Source: Azospirillum oryzae (GTDB taxonomy: Bacteria > Pseudomonadota > Alphaproteobacteria > Azospirillales > Azospirillaceae). Taken from it: DNA of 48,659 bases. Positions within the stretch are counted from its first letter, which is position 1, and each line of letters opens with the position of its first letter. This document shows, one piece after another, positions 15,704-24,505 of this stretch. The stretch is from assembly GCF_008364795.1 (NCBI RefSeq), contig NZ_VTTM01000019.1, positions 1 to 48,659 on the forward strand, written 5' to 3'. Made by a program: the position numbers and the translations under genes. Below the pieces are notes generated by a model. That model saw only the letters and a list, made by a program, of their open reading frames with translations, searched no databases and was not told the DNA's origin.

Positions 15704-17545
15704 ATGCCGTCCCTGTCCGCCACGAAGCCCGCCTTGCCGGACCTGACTCTGCTGACCGGCCTTGCCACGCCGCTGTGGCTGGTGCGGGCGGAGGATGGCG
15801 GCGTGGTCTGGCTGAACCGGGCGGCCCGCAAGCTGCTCGCCCCCGACGCGGCGGGCGGCACACTGCGCATGACCCCCGCGGGACCGGCGCCGACGGCGGC
15901 CACCGAGCGCTCCGTGACCGTCCGCGGCGCCGGTGGTGAAGCGCTGGCGCTGACCGTCCGCATCGGCCCTGTTCCGGGGTGCGATCTCGTGCTGGTGGAG
16001 GCGCCGGGCGATCATGCCGCCCGACAGGAGGTGGCGCGGCTGAACGAACAGCTTGTCGCCCTGTCCTACGCCTATCCCGATCTGCGGTTCGAACTGCGGC
16101 GCGACGGCCGCATCCTGGACTTCGCCGCCGGCAGTCCCGCCGACCTCGGCATCCCGGCCCAGCGCTTCCTGAACGGCCACATCCAGGAGGTGCTGCCCGA
16201 AGCCGCCGCACCGCTGGTGGAGGCGCTGGAACGGGTGGCGGCCGGCGCCCTGACCGCCAACCCGACCGTCAAAGTCGACATCCGCCTGCCCGTCAATGGG
16301 GCAACTGGCGGGGAATCCGGCGCGGAAGGCGACGCGGTGTTCGAAGCCCGGCTGGTCGCCCTCTCCGACGATGGCGACCGCATCCTCTGCATCCTGCGCA
16401 ACATCACCGGCCGGGCACGGGCAGAGCAGCGGGCGGAGCGGGCTCATCGGCTGCTGCTGGACGCGATCGACAGCATCGGCGAGGGATTCGTCCTGTATGA
16501 CGCCGACGACCGGCTGGTGCTGTTCAACCGGCGCTATCGCGACCTGAAGATCTCCAACCCCGATCTGGCGCAGCCCGGCACGCCGTTCGAGAGTCTGCTG
16601 CGCGACGGGATGCGGCGCGGCCTCTACCGGATCCCGCCGGAGCGGGCGGAGGAGTGGATGGCACGGCGGCTGGCCCTGCACCGCCATGGCGGCCCACCGA
16701 TGGAGGTGCAGCTGGCCGATGGTCGATGGCTGCGGATCGAGGAGCGGCGGACCTGCGACGGCGGGACGGTCGGCCTGCGCACCGACATCACCGACCTGAA
16801 GGCCCACGCGCTGGAGTTGGCCGCCGCCAACCGCCGCAAGTCCGACTATGTCAATCACCTGAGCCATGAGTTGCGCACGCCGCTGACCGCGGTGATGGGC
16901 TTTGCCGAAATCCTGCGCGACCAGCTGCTGGGACCGCCGGGCAGCCCGCGCTATGGCGAGGCGGCGGCGCAGATCGTGGCGGCCGGCGACTATATGCTGG
17001 AGCTGATCAACAACCTGCTCGACCTCGCCCGCATCGAGGCCGGGCGTCTGGAACTGCATGAGGAGGAATGCCCGCCCGCCCTGATCGTCGACGCCACCCT
17101 GGCGATGATGGCGGCGCGGGCGGAGCGGTGCGGCGTGGCGCTGTCGGCCCGGCTGCCGGCCGACCTGCCGGTGCTGTGGGGCGATCCGTCGCTGGTCCGG
17201 CAGATGCTGACCAACCTCGTCGGCAATGCCCTGAAATTCACCGACCCCGGCGGCCATGTGACGGTGTCGGCGGAGCGCGACGCGGCCGGCGGCCTGATCC
17301 TAGCGGTCTCCGACGACGGCCGCGGCATGCCGCCGGAGCGCATCCCGCAGGCGCTGACCGCCTTCGCCCAGATTCATGATCCGACGCGCGACCCGATGAC
17401 GGCGGCGGAGCACGGCTCCGGCCTCGGCCTGCCGCTGACCGCCGCGCTGGTGGAACTGCATGGCGGCGGCATCGCCGTCGACAGCGCGCCGGGACGCGGC
17501 ACCACGGTGCGGCTGTGCTTCCCGCCGGAGCGGGTGATGCGGTAG
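15704..17545 (+). CDS. PAS-containing sensor histidine kinase (orphan)
   Basis: The 613-residue kinase has no clear membrane helix. It has two N-terminal PAS-like regions (about 15-60 and 105-235) and a PAS domain at about 245-365 (LLDAIDSIGEGFVLYDADDR). A HisKA domain carries phospho-acceptor His388 in SHELRTPLTAVMGFAEIL. The ATPase domain has an N-box (LTNLVGNALKF, about 502-512), G1 DDGRGMP and G2 GSGLGLPL. ATG 15704 follows GGGGAG. No response regulator is adjacent, so the partner must be encoded elsewhere. A bidirectional terminator follows. Confidence 0.9.
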   Translation: MPSLSATKPALPDLTLLTGLATPLWLVRAEDGGVVWLNRAARKLLAPDAAGGTLRMTPAGPAPTAATERSVTVRGAGGEALALTVRIGPVPGCDLVLVEAPGDHAARQEVARLNEQLVALSYAYPDLRFELRRDGRILDFAAGSPADLGIPAQRFLNGHIQEVLPEAAAPLVEALERVAAGALTANPTVKVDIRLPVNGATGGESGAEGDAVFEARLVALSDDGDRILCILRNITGRARAEQRAERAHRLLLDAIDSIGEGFVLYDADDRLVLFNRRYRDLKISNPDLAQPGTPFESLLRDGMRRGLYRIPPERAEEWMARRLALHRHGGPPMEVQLADGRWLRIEERRTCDGGTVGLRTDITDLKAHALELAAANRRKSDYVNHLSHELRTPLTAVMGFAEILRDQLLGPPGSPRYGEAAAQIVAAGDYMLELINNLLDLARIEAGRLELHEEECPPALIVDATLAMMAARAERCGVALSARLPADLPVLWGDPSLVRQMLTNLVGNALKFTDPGGHVTVSAERDAAGGLILAVSDDGRGMPPERIPQALTAFAQIHDPTRDPMTAAEHGSGLGLPLTAALVELHGGGIAVDSAPGRGTTVRLCFPPERVMR

Positions 17546-17585
17546 GCGCGCCGGCGCCCATTGCCCGCGCACCAAAAATGCCCAA

Positions 17586-17624
17586 GAAAAAACCCCCGCT
17601 CCGGTTGGAGCGGGGGCTTTTTCA
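17586..17624. terminator. Bidirectional Rho-independent terminator
   Basis: CCCCCGCTCC and GGAGCGGGGG form a 10-bp stem around GGTT, with an A-run before it and CTTTTT after it. It can end both the histidine kinase (+) and the cold-shock gene (-). Confidence 0.92.
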
Positions 17625-17646
17625 CATCACAACGACCGATGAGAGA

Positions 17647-18258
17647 TCAGGCCATCTCGATGCGCTGAGCCTCGGGACCCTTGGCGCCCTGGCGGATGGT
17701 GACGCGGACCTGCGCACCGTCGTCCAGACCGCTGATGCCCGACCGCTCCAGCGCACGGATGTGCACGAAGATGTCCTTGCCGCCGGTGGACGGGGCGATG
17801 AAGCCGAAGCCCTTCGACACGTTGAACCACTTCACCGTGCCGTCGACGGTCTCGCCGCCTTCCGAATCGCCGTAGCTGTCGGCGCCGTAACCGCCGCGGC
17901 TGCCGCCGTAGCTGTTGCCGCCGCCGTAGCCGCCGTCGTTGCCCCAGCTGTCACGCTCGCGCGGGGCGCGCGACGGACGGCTCGGAGCGGCGGTCGAGGT
18001 ATCGACCGCGTGGATGGTGGCGACCTGCGGGCCCTTCGGGCCGCGCGACAGGTCGCAGGTGATGGTGGCGCCTTCGGGCAGGCTGTCGTGTCCGCAGAAC
18101 TGCAGAACCGTGGAGTGCAGGAAAGCGTCGGGCGACCCATCGTCGGGGGTGACGAAGCCGAAGCCCTTGGTGGCGTTGAACCACTTGACGGTGGCGCGGA
18201 TGTCGCGCTGGGTGATCTCAGGAGCGCGGAAGGAAGAGCGCTGCGGACGGTCGAACAT
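17647..18258 (-). CDS. Double-domain cold-shock protein
   Basis: The 203-residue protein has two cold-shock (OB-fold, RNA-binding) domains joined by a Gly/Tyr/Ser-rich linker of about 50 residues. Domain one (about 17-83) shows ATVKWFNATKGFGFVTPDDG and the RNP2-like AFLHSTVL. Domain two (about 138-203) shows GTVKWFNVSKGFGFIAPSTG and DIFVHIRALERSGI. Two-domain CSPs are common in alphaproteobacteria and act as nucleic-acid chaperones. ATG 18258 is the best start; the longer frame adds unconserved residues. The 255-bp gap to ychJ (18259-18513) probably contains its promoter and leader; I see no gene in it. Confidence 0.93.
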   Translation of the reverse strand: MFDRPQRSSFRAPEITQRDIRATVKWFNATKGFGFVTPDDGSPDAFLHSTVLQFCGHDSLPEGATITCDLSRGPKGPQVATIHAVDTSTAAPSRPSRAPRERDSWGNDGGYGGGNSYGGSRGGYGADSYGDSEGGETVDGTVKWFNVSKGFGFIAPSTGGKDIFVHIRALERSGISGLDDGAQVRVTIRQGAKGPEAQRIEMA

Positions 18259-18513
18259 TAGTATCGTCTCATCTGTCGTGTTAAACCCCATCCCGGCAAG
18301 AACCAAAGAAGGGAGACCCGGAACAGGGCCAGCGAAGGATGATCGGTTCCGACCCATAATTCAATCGTGATTGCGCACTTTCACGATTCTCGCACAACAA
18401 AAGCACCGCCGCCGCCTGTCGGTCAGGCGGGGCGGGTGCGATTTCGCCATAATTGTGCAGGTGCAGCGTGACGATTCAGCCGCGACTCAGGGCCGACCGT
18501 CAGGCGTGCAGGC

Positions 18514-19011
<498 letters not shown>

Positions 19012-19023
19012 GGCCTGCTTCTC

Positions 19024-19068
19024 GGGTGATGGCGTGGCGGGTGATGGCGTGGCGGGTGATGGCGTGGC
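19024..19068. repeat. 15-bp tandem repeat, three copies
   Basis: GGGTGATGGCGTGGC occurs three times in perfect tandem, 13 bp upstream of the ychJ start codon on its upstream side. It could vary in copy number and alter expression of that gene. Confidence 0.9.
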
Positions 19069-19229
19069 CCGGCTTTCGCTGGTCCGGCTTTACCGGGGCG
19101 CATCCATAGCGCAGCCGCGCTTCGCTTCTCAAGAGCTTGCTTGAGGCAAATGGGCGCGGCCTTGCGCCCGGACTCCGCGGCCGCTATCAAGCGGCCCCAT
19201 CCCGTCCCTATCCGGAAGGCCGCCCGCCG

Positions 19230-19895
19230 ATGCCTGCCAAAGCGCCCCGCAAAGCAGCCGTTCCCCGGCAGCGGCCCGACCTGTCGCTGGAGGCCGGCTT
19301 CGGCCCCGGCCGCCGCGTCTGCGGCATCGACGAGGTCGGGCGCGGCCCGCTCTGCGGCCCGGTGGTGGCCGCCGCCGTAGTCTTGGCCCCCGAAGGTCTG
19401 CCGCCGGAGATCGCCGCCCAAATCGACGACAGCAAGGCGGTCACCCGCCGCCTGCGCGAGGAGATCGAGCCGGCGATCCGGGCCCACGCGCTAGCCTTCG
19501 CCATCGCCGAGGCGTCGGCCGCCGAGATCGACGAGCTGAACATCCACAAGGCGACGCTGCTGGCGATGAAACGGGCCTATCTGGCGCTGCCCGGCGCTCC
19601 GCCCGACGCGGCGCTGGTGGACGGCAAATTCACCCCCGATATCGCGTGCGAGAGGGTGGCGGTCGTCAAGGGGGACAGCCGCAGCCAGTCCATCGCCGCT
19701 GCCTCTATTCTCGCCAAAGTGGCGCGCGACAGCGAGATGTTGCGGTTGTCGGTGCTGTATCCACACTATGGATGGGACCGAAACGCCGGCTATCCGACGC
19801 CAGAGCATCTGGACGCGCTGACCCGCCATGGTGTCACGCCGCATCACCGAGTCAGTTTTGCACCAGTGAAACGGCAAAAGGCACTAAGCGGCTGA
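19230..19895 (+). CDS. rnhB: Ribonuclease HII
   Basis: The 221-residue enzyme cleaves the RNA strand of RNA-DNA hybrids and excises misincorporated ribonucleotides. The catalytic Asp-Glu pair is in CGIDEVGRGPLCGPVV (34-35). Also present are DSKAVTRRLREE, KGDSRSQSIAAASILAKVARD and HYGWDRNAGYPTPEHLDAL, with the remaining acidic residues. ATG 19230 is chosen over the longer frame at 19137. It is the first gene of an rnhB-ccrM-folB series. The gap to ccrM is 89 bp and contains ccrM's own promoter region. Confidence 0.93.
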   Translation: MPAKAPRKAAVPRQRPDLSLEAGFGPGRRVCGIDEVGRGPLCGPVVAAAVVLAPEGLPPEIAAQIDDSKAVTRRLREEIEPAIRAHALAFAIAEASAAEIDELNIHKATLLAMKRAYLALPGAPPDAALVDGKFTPDIACERVAVVKGDSRSQSIAAASILAKVARDSEMLRLSVLYPHYGWDRNAGYPTPEHLDALTRHGVTPHHRVSFAPVKRQKALSG

Positions 19896-19962
19896 CCCGC
19901 CGTCACTTGGCAAAGAAAGCTGTTGACGGCGACTCGGCCGCGACTCATTGTCCGGCCGAGTC
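19849..19962 (+). promoter_or_regulatory. Cluster of four GANTC sites in the ccrM promoter region
   Basis: GANTC, the recognition site of CcrM itself, occurs at 19849-19853, 19931-19935, 19942-19946 and 19958-19962. A possible -35 TTGACG (19923-19928) lies 17 bp before CATTGT (19946-19951), so two sites lie in the spacer or overlap the -10 region and one lies downstream. The arrangement fits methylation-dependent autoregulation as known for Caulobacter ccrM. The promoter hexamers are tentative. Confidence 0.6.
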
Positions 19963-19984
19963 CCAGTTCTTTGCCGGTCGTAAA

Positions 19985-21067
19985 ATGCTCCCTGAAAACC
20001 GTATCCTGGTCGGCGATTGCATCGCTCTCATGAACGATCTGCCGCCCGCTTCGGTCGATCTCGTCTTCGCCGATCCGCCTTACAACTTGCAGTTGGGCGG
20101 CGAATTGCTGCGGCCGAACCACACCCGCGTCGCCGGGGTGGATGACGAATGGGACAAGTTCGACGATTTCGAAGCCTATGACCGCTTCACCCAGGACTGG
20201 ATGACGGCCGCCCGCCGCATCCTGAAGCCGGAAGGCTCGCTGTGGGTGATCGGCAGCTATCACAACATCTTCCGCGTCGGCGCCACGCTGCAGAATCTGG
20301 GCTTCTGGATTCTGAACGACATCGTCTGGCGCAAGACCAACCCGATGCCGAACTTCCGCGGCACCCGCTTCGCCAACGCTCACGAGACGATGATCTGGGC
20401 GGCCCGCGACAAGGACGCGCGCTATCGCTTCAATTACGAGGCGATGAAGAACCTCAACGAGGATCTTCAGATGCGCAGCGACTGGCTGCTGCCGATCTGC
20501 AGCGGCGGCGAACGCCTGCGCGACGAGGAGGGCAAGAAGACCCACCCGACGCAGAAGCCGGAATCGCTGCTGTACCGGGTGATCCTGTCCTCCTCCCGTC
20601 CCGGCGACGTGGTTCTCGACCCCTTCTTCGGCACCGGCACCACCGGCGCGGTCGCCAAGCGGCTCGGCCGCAAATGGATCGGGCTGGAGCGCGACGACAC
20701 CTATGTCAAGGCGGCGCAGGCCCGCATCGACGCGGTGGAGGAAGCGCCGGAGGCTGCCATCCTCGACACGCCGCCCAAGCGCAGCGCGCCGCGCATCCCC
20801 TTCGGCTGGGTGGTGGAGCGCGGGCTGCTGCGCCCGGGCTCCACCCTGTTCGACCAGCGCCGCCGCGTCGCCGCCCGTGTGCGCGCCGACGGCACGCTGA
20901 TCGGTTCCGGCCCGCGCGGCGACCATCGCGGCTCGATCCATCAGGTCGGCGCGGCGATGGCCGGGCTGCCGGCCTGCAACGGCTGGACCTTCTGGCATTA
21001 TGAAGAGGGCGAGGACCTGCGCCCGATCGACGTGCTGCGCGAGCGCATCCGCTCGGAGATGCACTGA
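19985..21067 (+). CDS. ccrM: CcrM cell-cycle adenine DNA methyltransferase (GANTC)
   Basis: The 360-residue enzyme methylates adenine in GANTC and is a cell-cycle regulator in alphaproteobacteria. It is of the beta class: catalytic DPPY at 30-33 (VDLVFADPPYNLQLGG), TNPMPNFRGTRFANAHET, and the S-adenosylmethionine site DPFFGTGTTGAVAKRLGR further on. The C-terminal extension of about 80 residues (GSIHQVGAAMAGLPACNGWT, then FWHYEEGEDLRPID) is the conserved DNA-recognition part of CcrM. The length matches family members. ATG 19985 gives the typical start. Four GANTC sites upstream suggest feedback control. Confidence 0.95.
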   Translation: MLPENRILVGDCIALMNDLPPASVDLVFADPPYNLQLGGELLRPNHTRVAGVDDEWDKFDDFEAYDRFTQDWMTAARRILKPEGSLWVIGSYHNIFRVGATLQNLGFWILNDIVWRKTNPMPNFRGTRFANAHETMIWAARDKDARYRFNYEAMKNLNEDLQMRSDWLLPICSGGERLRDEEGKKTHPTQKPESLLYRVILSSSRPGDVVLDPFFGTGTTGAVAKRLGRKWIGLERDDTYVKAAQARIDAVEEAPEAAILDTPPKRSAPRIPFGWVVERGLLRPGSTLFDQRRRVAARVRADGTLIGSGPRGDHRGSIHQVGAAMAGLPACNGWTFWHYEEGEDLRPIDVLRERIRSEMH

Positions 21068-21155
21068 GTCCGCCCCTGACCTGTCCGTCCGGCATAGGGG
21101 TTGGCGGGGACGGCGGCTTGGCAGCGGTGGCGCCGCCGTGTTAGGGCTGTCGCCC

Positions 21156-21539
21156 ATGAACAAGCTCTTCGCCACCGTCACCGCCCCGGTGCCGCGTTCG
21201 GCCCCGGCGGCGCTGTCCACCCGTTGTTTCGTCCGCGATCTGGTAATGGACGCACTGATCGGCGTCTATGCCCATGAACGGCTGAAGCCCCAGCGCATCC
21301 GCCTGAACCTCGACCTCGACGTGATCGCCCCCGGCGTCACCGGCGAGGACATGGCGACAATCGTCAAGGGCGTGGTCACCCAGGGCCATGTCACGCTGGT
21401 GGAGACGCTGGCCGAACGCATCGCCGAGCGCTGCCTCGCCGACGCGCGGGTGACGATGGCCAAGGTGCGGGTGGAGAAGCTGGACGTCTTCCCCGACGCC
21501 GCCAGCGTCGGCGTGGAGATCGAGCGCGCCCGCGCCTGA
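21156..21539 (+). CDS. folB: Dihydroneopterin aldolase
   Basis: The 127-residue protein belongs to the FolB family, which converts 7,8-dihydroneopterin to 6-hydroxymethyl-dihydropterin and glycolaldehyde in folate synthesis. Family features are the IGVYAHERLKPQRIRLNLDL segment, TLVETLAERIAERCL, and VRVEKLDVFPDAASVGVEIE with the catalytic Lys. It starts 88 bp after ccrM and may be co-transcribed with the gene downstream. folP and folK are not adjacent. Confidence 0.88.
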   Translation: MNKLFATVTAPVPRSAPAALSTRCFVRDLVMDALIGVYAHERLKPQRIRLNLDLDVIAPGVTGEDMATIVKGVVTQGHVTLVETLAERIAERCLADARVTMAKVRVEKLDVFPDAASVGVEIERARA

Positions 21540-21574
21540 CCGTTTTCCCATCGCAAAAGAGGAAGCCGCTCCCC

Positions 21575-22480
21575 GTGTCCTTGCTCGCCGTCCTCACCGC
21601 CGAACAGACCGCCGCCCGTCTTCCTTTCCCCGCCTTGTGCGACGCGGTGGCCGCCGCCGCCCGCGACTATACCGCCGGCCGCATCACCAGCCCGGAGCGG
21701 CAGGTCCTGCCGCTGCCCGACGGCGGCGTGCTGCTGTCGATGCCGGCGACATCGGCGGACATCGCCATCCACAAGCTGGTAAACGTCAATCCCGGCAATG
21801 GCGCCAGGGGATTGCCGACGATCCATGGCGTGGTCAGCGCCTTCGACGCACTGACCGGCGCTCCCCAACTGATCCTCGATGGTCCCACCGTCACCGCGCG
21901 CCGCACCGCCGCCGTGTCGATGCTGGCGATCCGGACGCTGGCCCCGTCGCCGCGCCATGTCGCGCTGCTCGGCGCCGGCACCCAGTCGGCCGGCCATGTG
22001 GCGGCGCTGGCATCGCTCTATCCCGGTATCCGCATCGACATCCACAGCCGCAGCCTGGAGACGGCCGCCGCCTTCTGCGCCAGGCAGAACGGGCAGGGGG
22101 TGGAGTTGCGGCCGATGAGCGGCCCGGTCGATCCGGCGGCCGAAGTGGTGATCGCGCTGACCACCAGCCTGTCCCCCATCTATGACGAGACGCCCCGGCC
22201 GGACCGTCTGCTGGTCGGCGTCGGCGCCTTCAAGCCGGACATGGTGGAGTTCGGCCCAACCGCCGTCCATGGCAGCGAGCTGTTCGTCGACGATCCCGCC
22301 GGCGCCCGCCACGAGGCAGGCGACTTCATCCAAGCCGGGGTCGAGTGGGGCAGCGTCAAGTCGCTGGTCGACGCGCTGGACGGCCGCGCCACGCCGGGCC
22401 GCCCGCGCCTGTTCAAGAGCGTCGGCTGCGCCGCGTGGGATTTGGCGGCGGCGCGCTGTGCGCTGGGGCAGGGCACTTAA
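21575..22480 (+). CDS. Ornithine cyclodeaminase / mu-crystallin family reductase
   Basis: The 301-residue NAD(P)-binding protein matches the ornithine cyclodeaminase family, which also contains delta1-pyrroline-2-carboxylate and related imine reductases. Visible are IHKLVNVNPGNGARGLPTIH, GPTVTARRTAAVSMLAI, the Rossmann motif LLGAGTQSAGHVAALA and LVGVGAFKPDMVEF. The start is GTG 21575, with AAGAGGAAG upstream. The context gives no pathway, so the exact substrate is open; a pyrroline-carboxylate reductase is as likely as a cyclodeaminase. Confidence 0.85.
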   Translation: MSLLAVLTAEQTAARLPFPALCDAVAAAARDYTAGRITSPERQVLPLPDGGVLLSMPATSADIAIHKLVNVNPGNGARGLPTIHGVVSAFDALTGAPQLILDGPTVTARRTAAVSMLAIRTLAPSPRHVALLGAGTQSAGHVAALASLYPGIRIDIHSRSLETAAAFCARQNGQGVELRPMSGPVDPAAEVVIALTTSLSPIYDETPRPDRLLVGVGAFKPDMVEFGPTAVHGSELFVDDPAGARHEAGDFIQAGVEWGSVKSLVDALDGRATPGRPRLFKSVGCAAWDLAAARCALGQGT

Positions 22481-22492
22481 CGGCCCCGCCGC

Positions 22493-23071
22493 TCACCGAC
22501 GCAGCGGCACCGCCCGCTTGACCAGCCGGCGGTCCATGTCGGCACTCGCCACCGTCGGCTCGCCCAGGCTGCGCATGACGAAGGCGAAGGTATCCATCAC
22601 CCGGTCCAGCACGATCTCGTTGTCGTCCGGGCGGCGGCTGACCGACACCACGGCATAGCCGGCGGCGCGGGCCACCGCCGGTTCGCCGCGCAGGCCGCGC
22701 ACGCCCCAGCCGGCCAGCGCATCCTTGCAGCGGAACAGTTCAGCGGCGAATCCGCCGGCCGACTGGGTGCGGCCGACCACATAGGCGGCGGAGACCGCCA
22801 GCGGCGCCAGCAGCCCGTCCCAGTCCAGGCAGTCCTCCCGACCGACCCACACGCCGCCGACCGAGCAGGCGGCGGCGCCGATCGCCTCGCCCAGCCCGGC
22901 GCGGAAGGCGCGCAGCGACTCAACCGCTTCGGCCGCCGGCATCGGTTCCACCCGGCGCCCCTCCGGCATCAGCATCAGCCGGCCCACCCATTCCGACGAG
23001 GGCGGCAGCTGTTCGGTCAGGCGCGCGAGCAGCGCCTCGCGGGCGGCGGCGAAGGGGACGACCTCGGACAT
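22493..23071 (-). CDS. Hypothetical protein
   Basis: The 192-residue soluble protein is not one I recognise. It is Ala/Gly/Arg-rich and has no signal peptide or membrane segment. A central stretch (GGVWVGREDCLDWDGLLAPL) and the C-terminal DNEIVLDRVMDTFAFVMRSL look structured. The stop lies 13 bp from the convergent cyclodeaminase-like gene. ATG 23071 or 23086 may be the start. High GC at third positions supports coding. The 217-bp gap upstream carries the tRNA promoter on the other strand. Confidence 0.7.
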   Translation of the reverse strand: MSEVVPFAAAREALLARLTEQLPPSSEWVGRLMLMPEGRRVEPMPAAEAVESLRAFRAGLGEAIGAAACSVGGVWVGREDCLDWDGLLAPLAVSAAYVVGRTQSAGGFAAELFRCKDALAGWGVRGLRGEPAVARAAGYAVVSVSRRPDDNEIVLDRVMDTFAFVMRSLGEPTVASADMDRRLVKRAVPLRR

Positions 23072-23247
23072 CGGGGCCTGCGGCAATGGTGGGGTGGGGA
23101 GGCGAGAAGAAGCCTGAGAAGCCCCGAACTGTCAAGAGCAAGCCTGTGTGGCGGCAACCCACGGCTGCGATCCGTATGCATTGTCACAGGCCAGGGGCGC
23201 GAAACAGGGCCCGTCGGGAAAAAATGCGAAGCTTTGCGTTTTTCCGC

Positions 23248-23276
23248 TTGCCAGGATTCGTCATCGGCCATATAAG
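23248..23276 (+). promoter_or_regulatory. Sigma-70 promoter of the tRNA pair
   Basis: TTGCCA (23248-23253) and TATAAG (23271-23276) are separated by 17 bp. The predicted start near 23283 lies 6 bp before the mature tRNA-Asn. Confidence 0.85.
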
Positions 23277-23288
23277 GCGGGCCTCCGT

Positions 23289-23364
23289 TCCCGGTTAGCT
23301 CAGTTGGTAGAGCAGCGGACTGTTAATCCGCTTGTCGCTGGTTCGAGTCCAGCACCGGGAGCCA
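23289..23364 (+). tRNA. tRNA-Asn (GTT)
   Basis: The acceptor stem TCCCGGT/ACCGGGA pairs fully. The D arm (GCTCAGTTGGTAGAGC), anticodon stem GCGGA/TCCGC with loop CTGTTAA (anticodon GTT at 23322-23324) and T arm (GGTTCGAGTCC) are canonical. The CCA end is encoded. Confidence 0.98.
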
Positions 23365-23368
23365 TCGC

Positions 23369-23445
<77 letters not shown>

Positions 23446-23635
23446 TTTTTTCCTATATCTCCCCTATTCGATGTAGCGGATGATGGCGACTGCCCCACCG
23501 GGCGGCTTCGCGCTATCATGCGTTCTTCGCCGCGTCCACGATGCGGCCGATGGCGCCGGTTCCCTGTTGTACGGAGTCCGCGCGCCGAACGGCCGCGCGC
23601 ATCTCGGACCGCGAATTGCCGGGGAGGAACCGCTC

Positions 23636-24382
23636 ATGCGTTTGTCTGACAAGGTCGCCGTCGTCACCGGCGGGGGATCGGGCTTCGGCGAGGGGATCGC
23701 CCGCCGCTTCGCCGCCGAAGGAGCCCGCGTCATCGTCGCCGATCTGGACGAGGCCGCCGCCGGCCGCGTCGCCGACAGTCTGGGAGAGACGGCGCTCGCC
23801 GTCCGCGCCGACGTCGCGGTGGGGGAGGATTACGAGGCCATCGTCTCGGCGGCTCTCGGCGAGTTCGGCCGGCTCGACATCCTGGTCAACAATGCCGGCT
23901 ACACCCACCGCTACGGCTCGATGCTGGACGTGGACGAGGCCACCTTCGACCGCATCTATGCCGTCAACGTGAAGTCGATCTATCACAGCGCCATCCACGC
24001 CGTGCCGGTGTTCCGCGCCCAAGGCGGCGGCATGATCCTGAACATCGCCTCGACCGCCGGGCTGCGCCCCCGGCCGAACCTGACCTGGTACAACGGCTCC
24101 AAGGGCGCGGTCATCACCCTGACCAAGTCGATGGCGGCGGAGTTGGCACCCGACAATGTCCGCGTCTGCGCCATCGCCCCCGTGGCCGGTGAGACCGGCA
24201 TGCTCCACCGCTTCATGGGCCAGGACACGCCGGAACGCCGCGAGCAGTTCCGCAGCAGCATCCCGCTGGGGCGTCTGTCGACGCCGGGCGACATCGCCAA
24301 CGCCGCGCTCTATCTGTGCTCCGACGAGGGGAATTTCCTGACCGGCGTGTGCCTGGAGGTGGATGGCGGGCGGTGTATCTAA
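23636..24382 (+). CDS. Short-chain dehydrogenase/reductase (SDR)
   Basis: The 248-residue oxidoreductase has the classical SDR cofactor motif TGGGSGFGEG (about 12-21), an acidic Asp after strand 2 (VIVADLDEA) that favours NAD(H), and the NNAGYTHRYG motif. The catalytic Ser is in NIASTAGLRP and YNGSK holds Tyr and Lys. The C-terminus is FLTGVCLEVDGGRC, as in 3-oxoacyl-ACP-reductase-like SDRs. ATG 23636 follows GGGGAGGAACCGCTC. The substrate is unknown. Confidence 0.9.
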   Translation: MRLSDKVAVVTGGGSGFGEGIARRFAAEGARVIVADLDEAAAGRVADSLGETALAVRADVAVGEDYEAIVSAALGEFGRLDILVNNAGYTHRYGSMLDVDEATFDRIYAVNVKSIYHSAIHAVPVFRAQGGGMILNIASTAGLRPRPNLTWYNGSKGAVITLTKSMAAELAPDNVRVCAIAPVAGETGMLHRFMGQDTPERREQFRSSIPLGRLSTPGDIANAALYLCSDEGNFLTGVCLEVDGGRCI

Positions 24383-24404
24383 GCGCTCCTTGAGGAGGTT
24401 AGAT

Positions 24405-24505
24405 CCCACCTAACCTCCCCCGCTGGGCGGGGGAGGGACTGCCGCCACTTCTTCGGACAAGCACTTGTCTCCTCCCCCGCCCAGCGGGGGAGGATTAAGG
24501 TGGGG
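24405..24505. repeat. Inverted-repeat element (copy 2), overlapping the DUF3306 gene
   Basis: Two inverted arms (24405-24436 and 24471-24505) each contain a smaller palindrome CCTCCCCCGC-TGG-GCGGGGGAGG. The spacer is about 34 bp. It is related in composition and layout to the element at 7026-7130. It lies at the 3' end of the DUF3306 gene, and the last 30 or so codons of that gene read through it. Confidence 0.75.
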
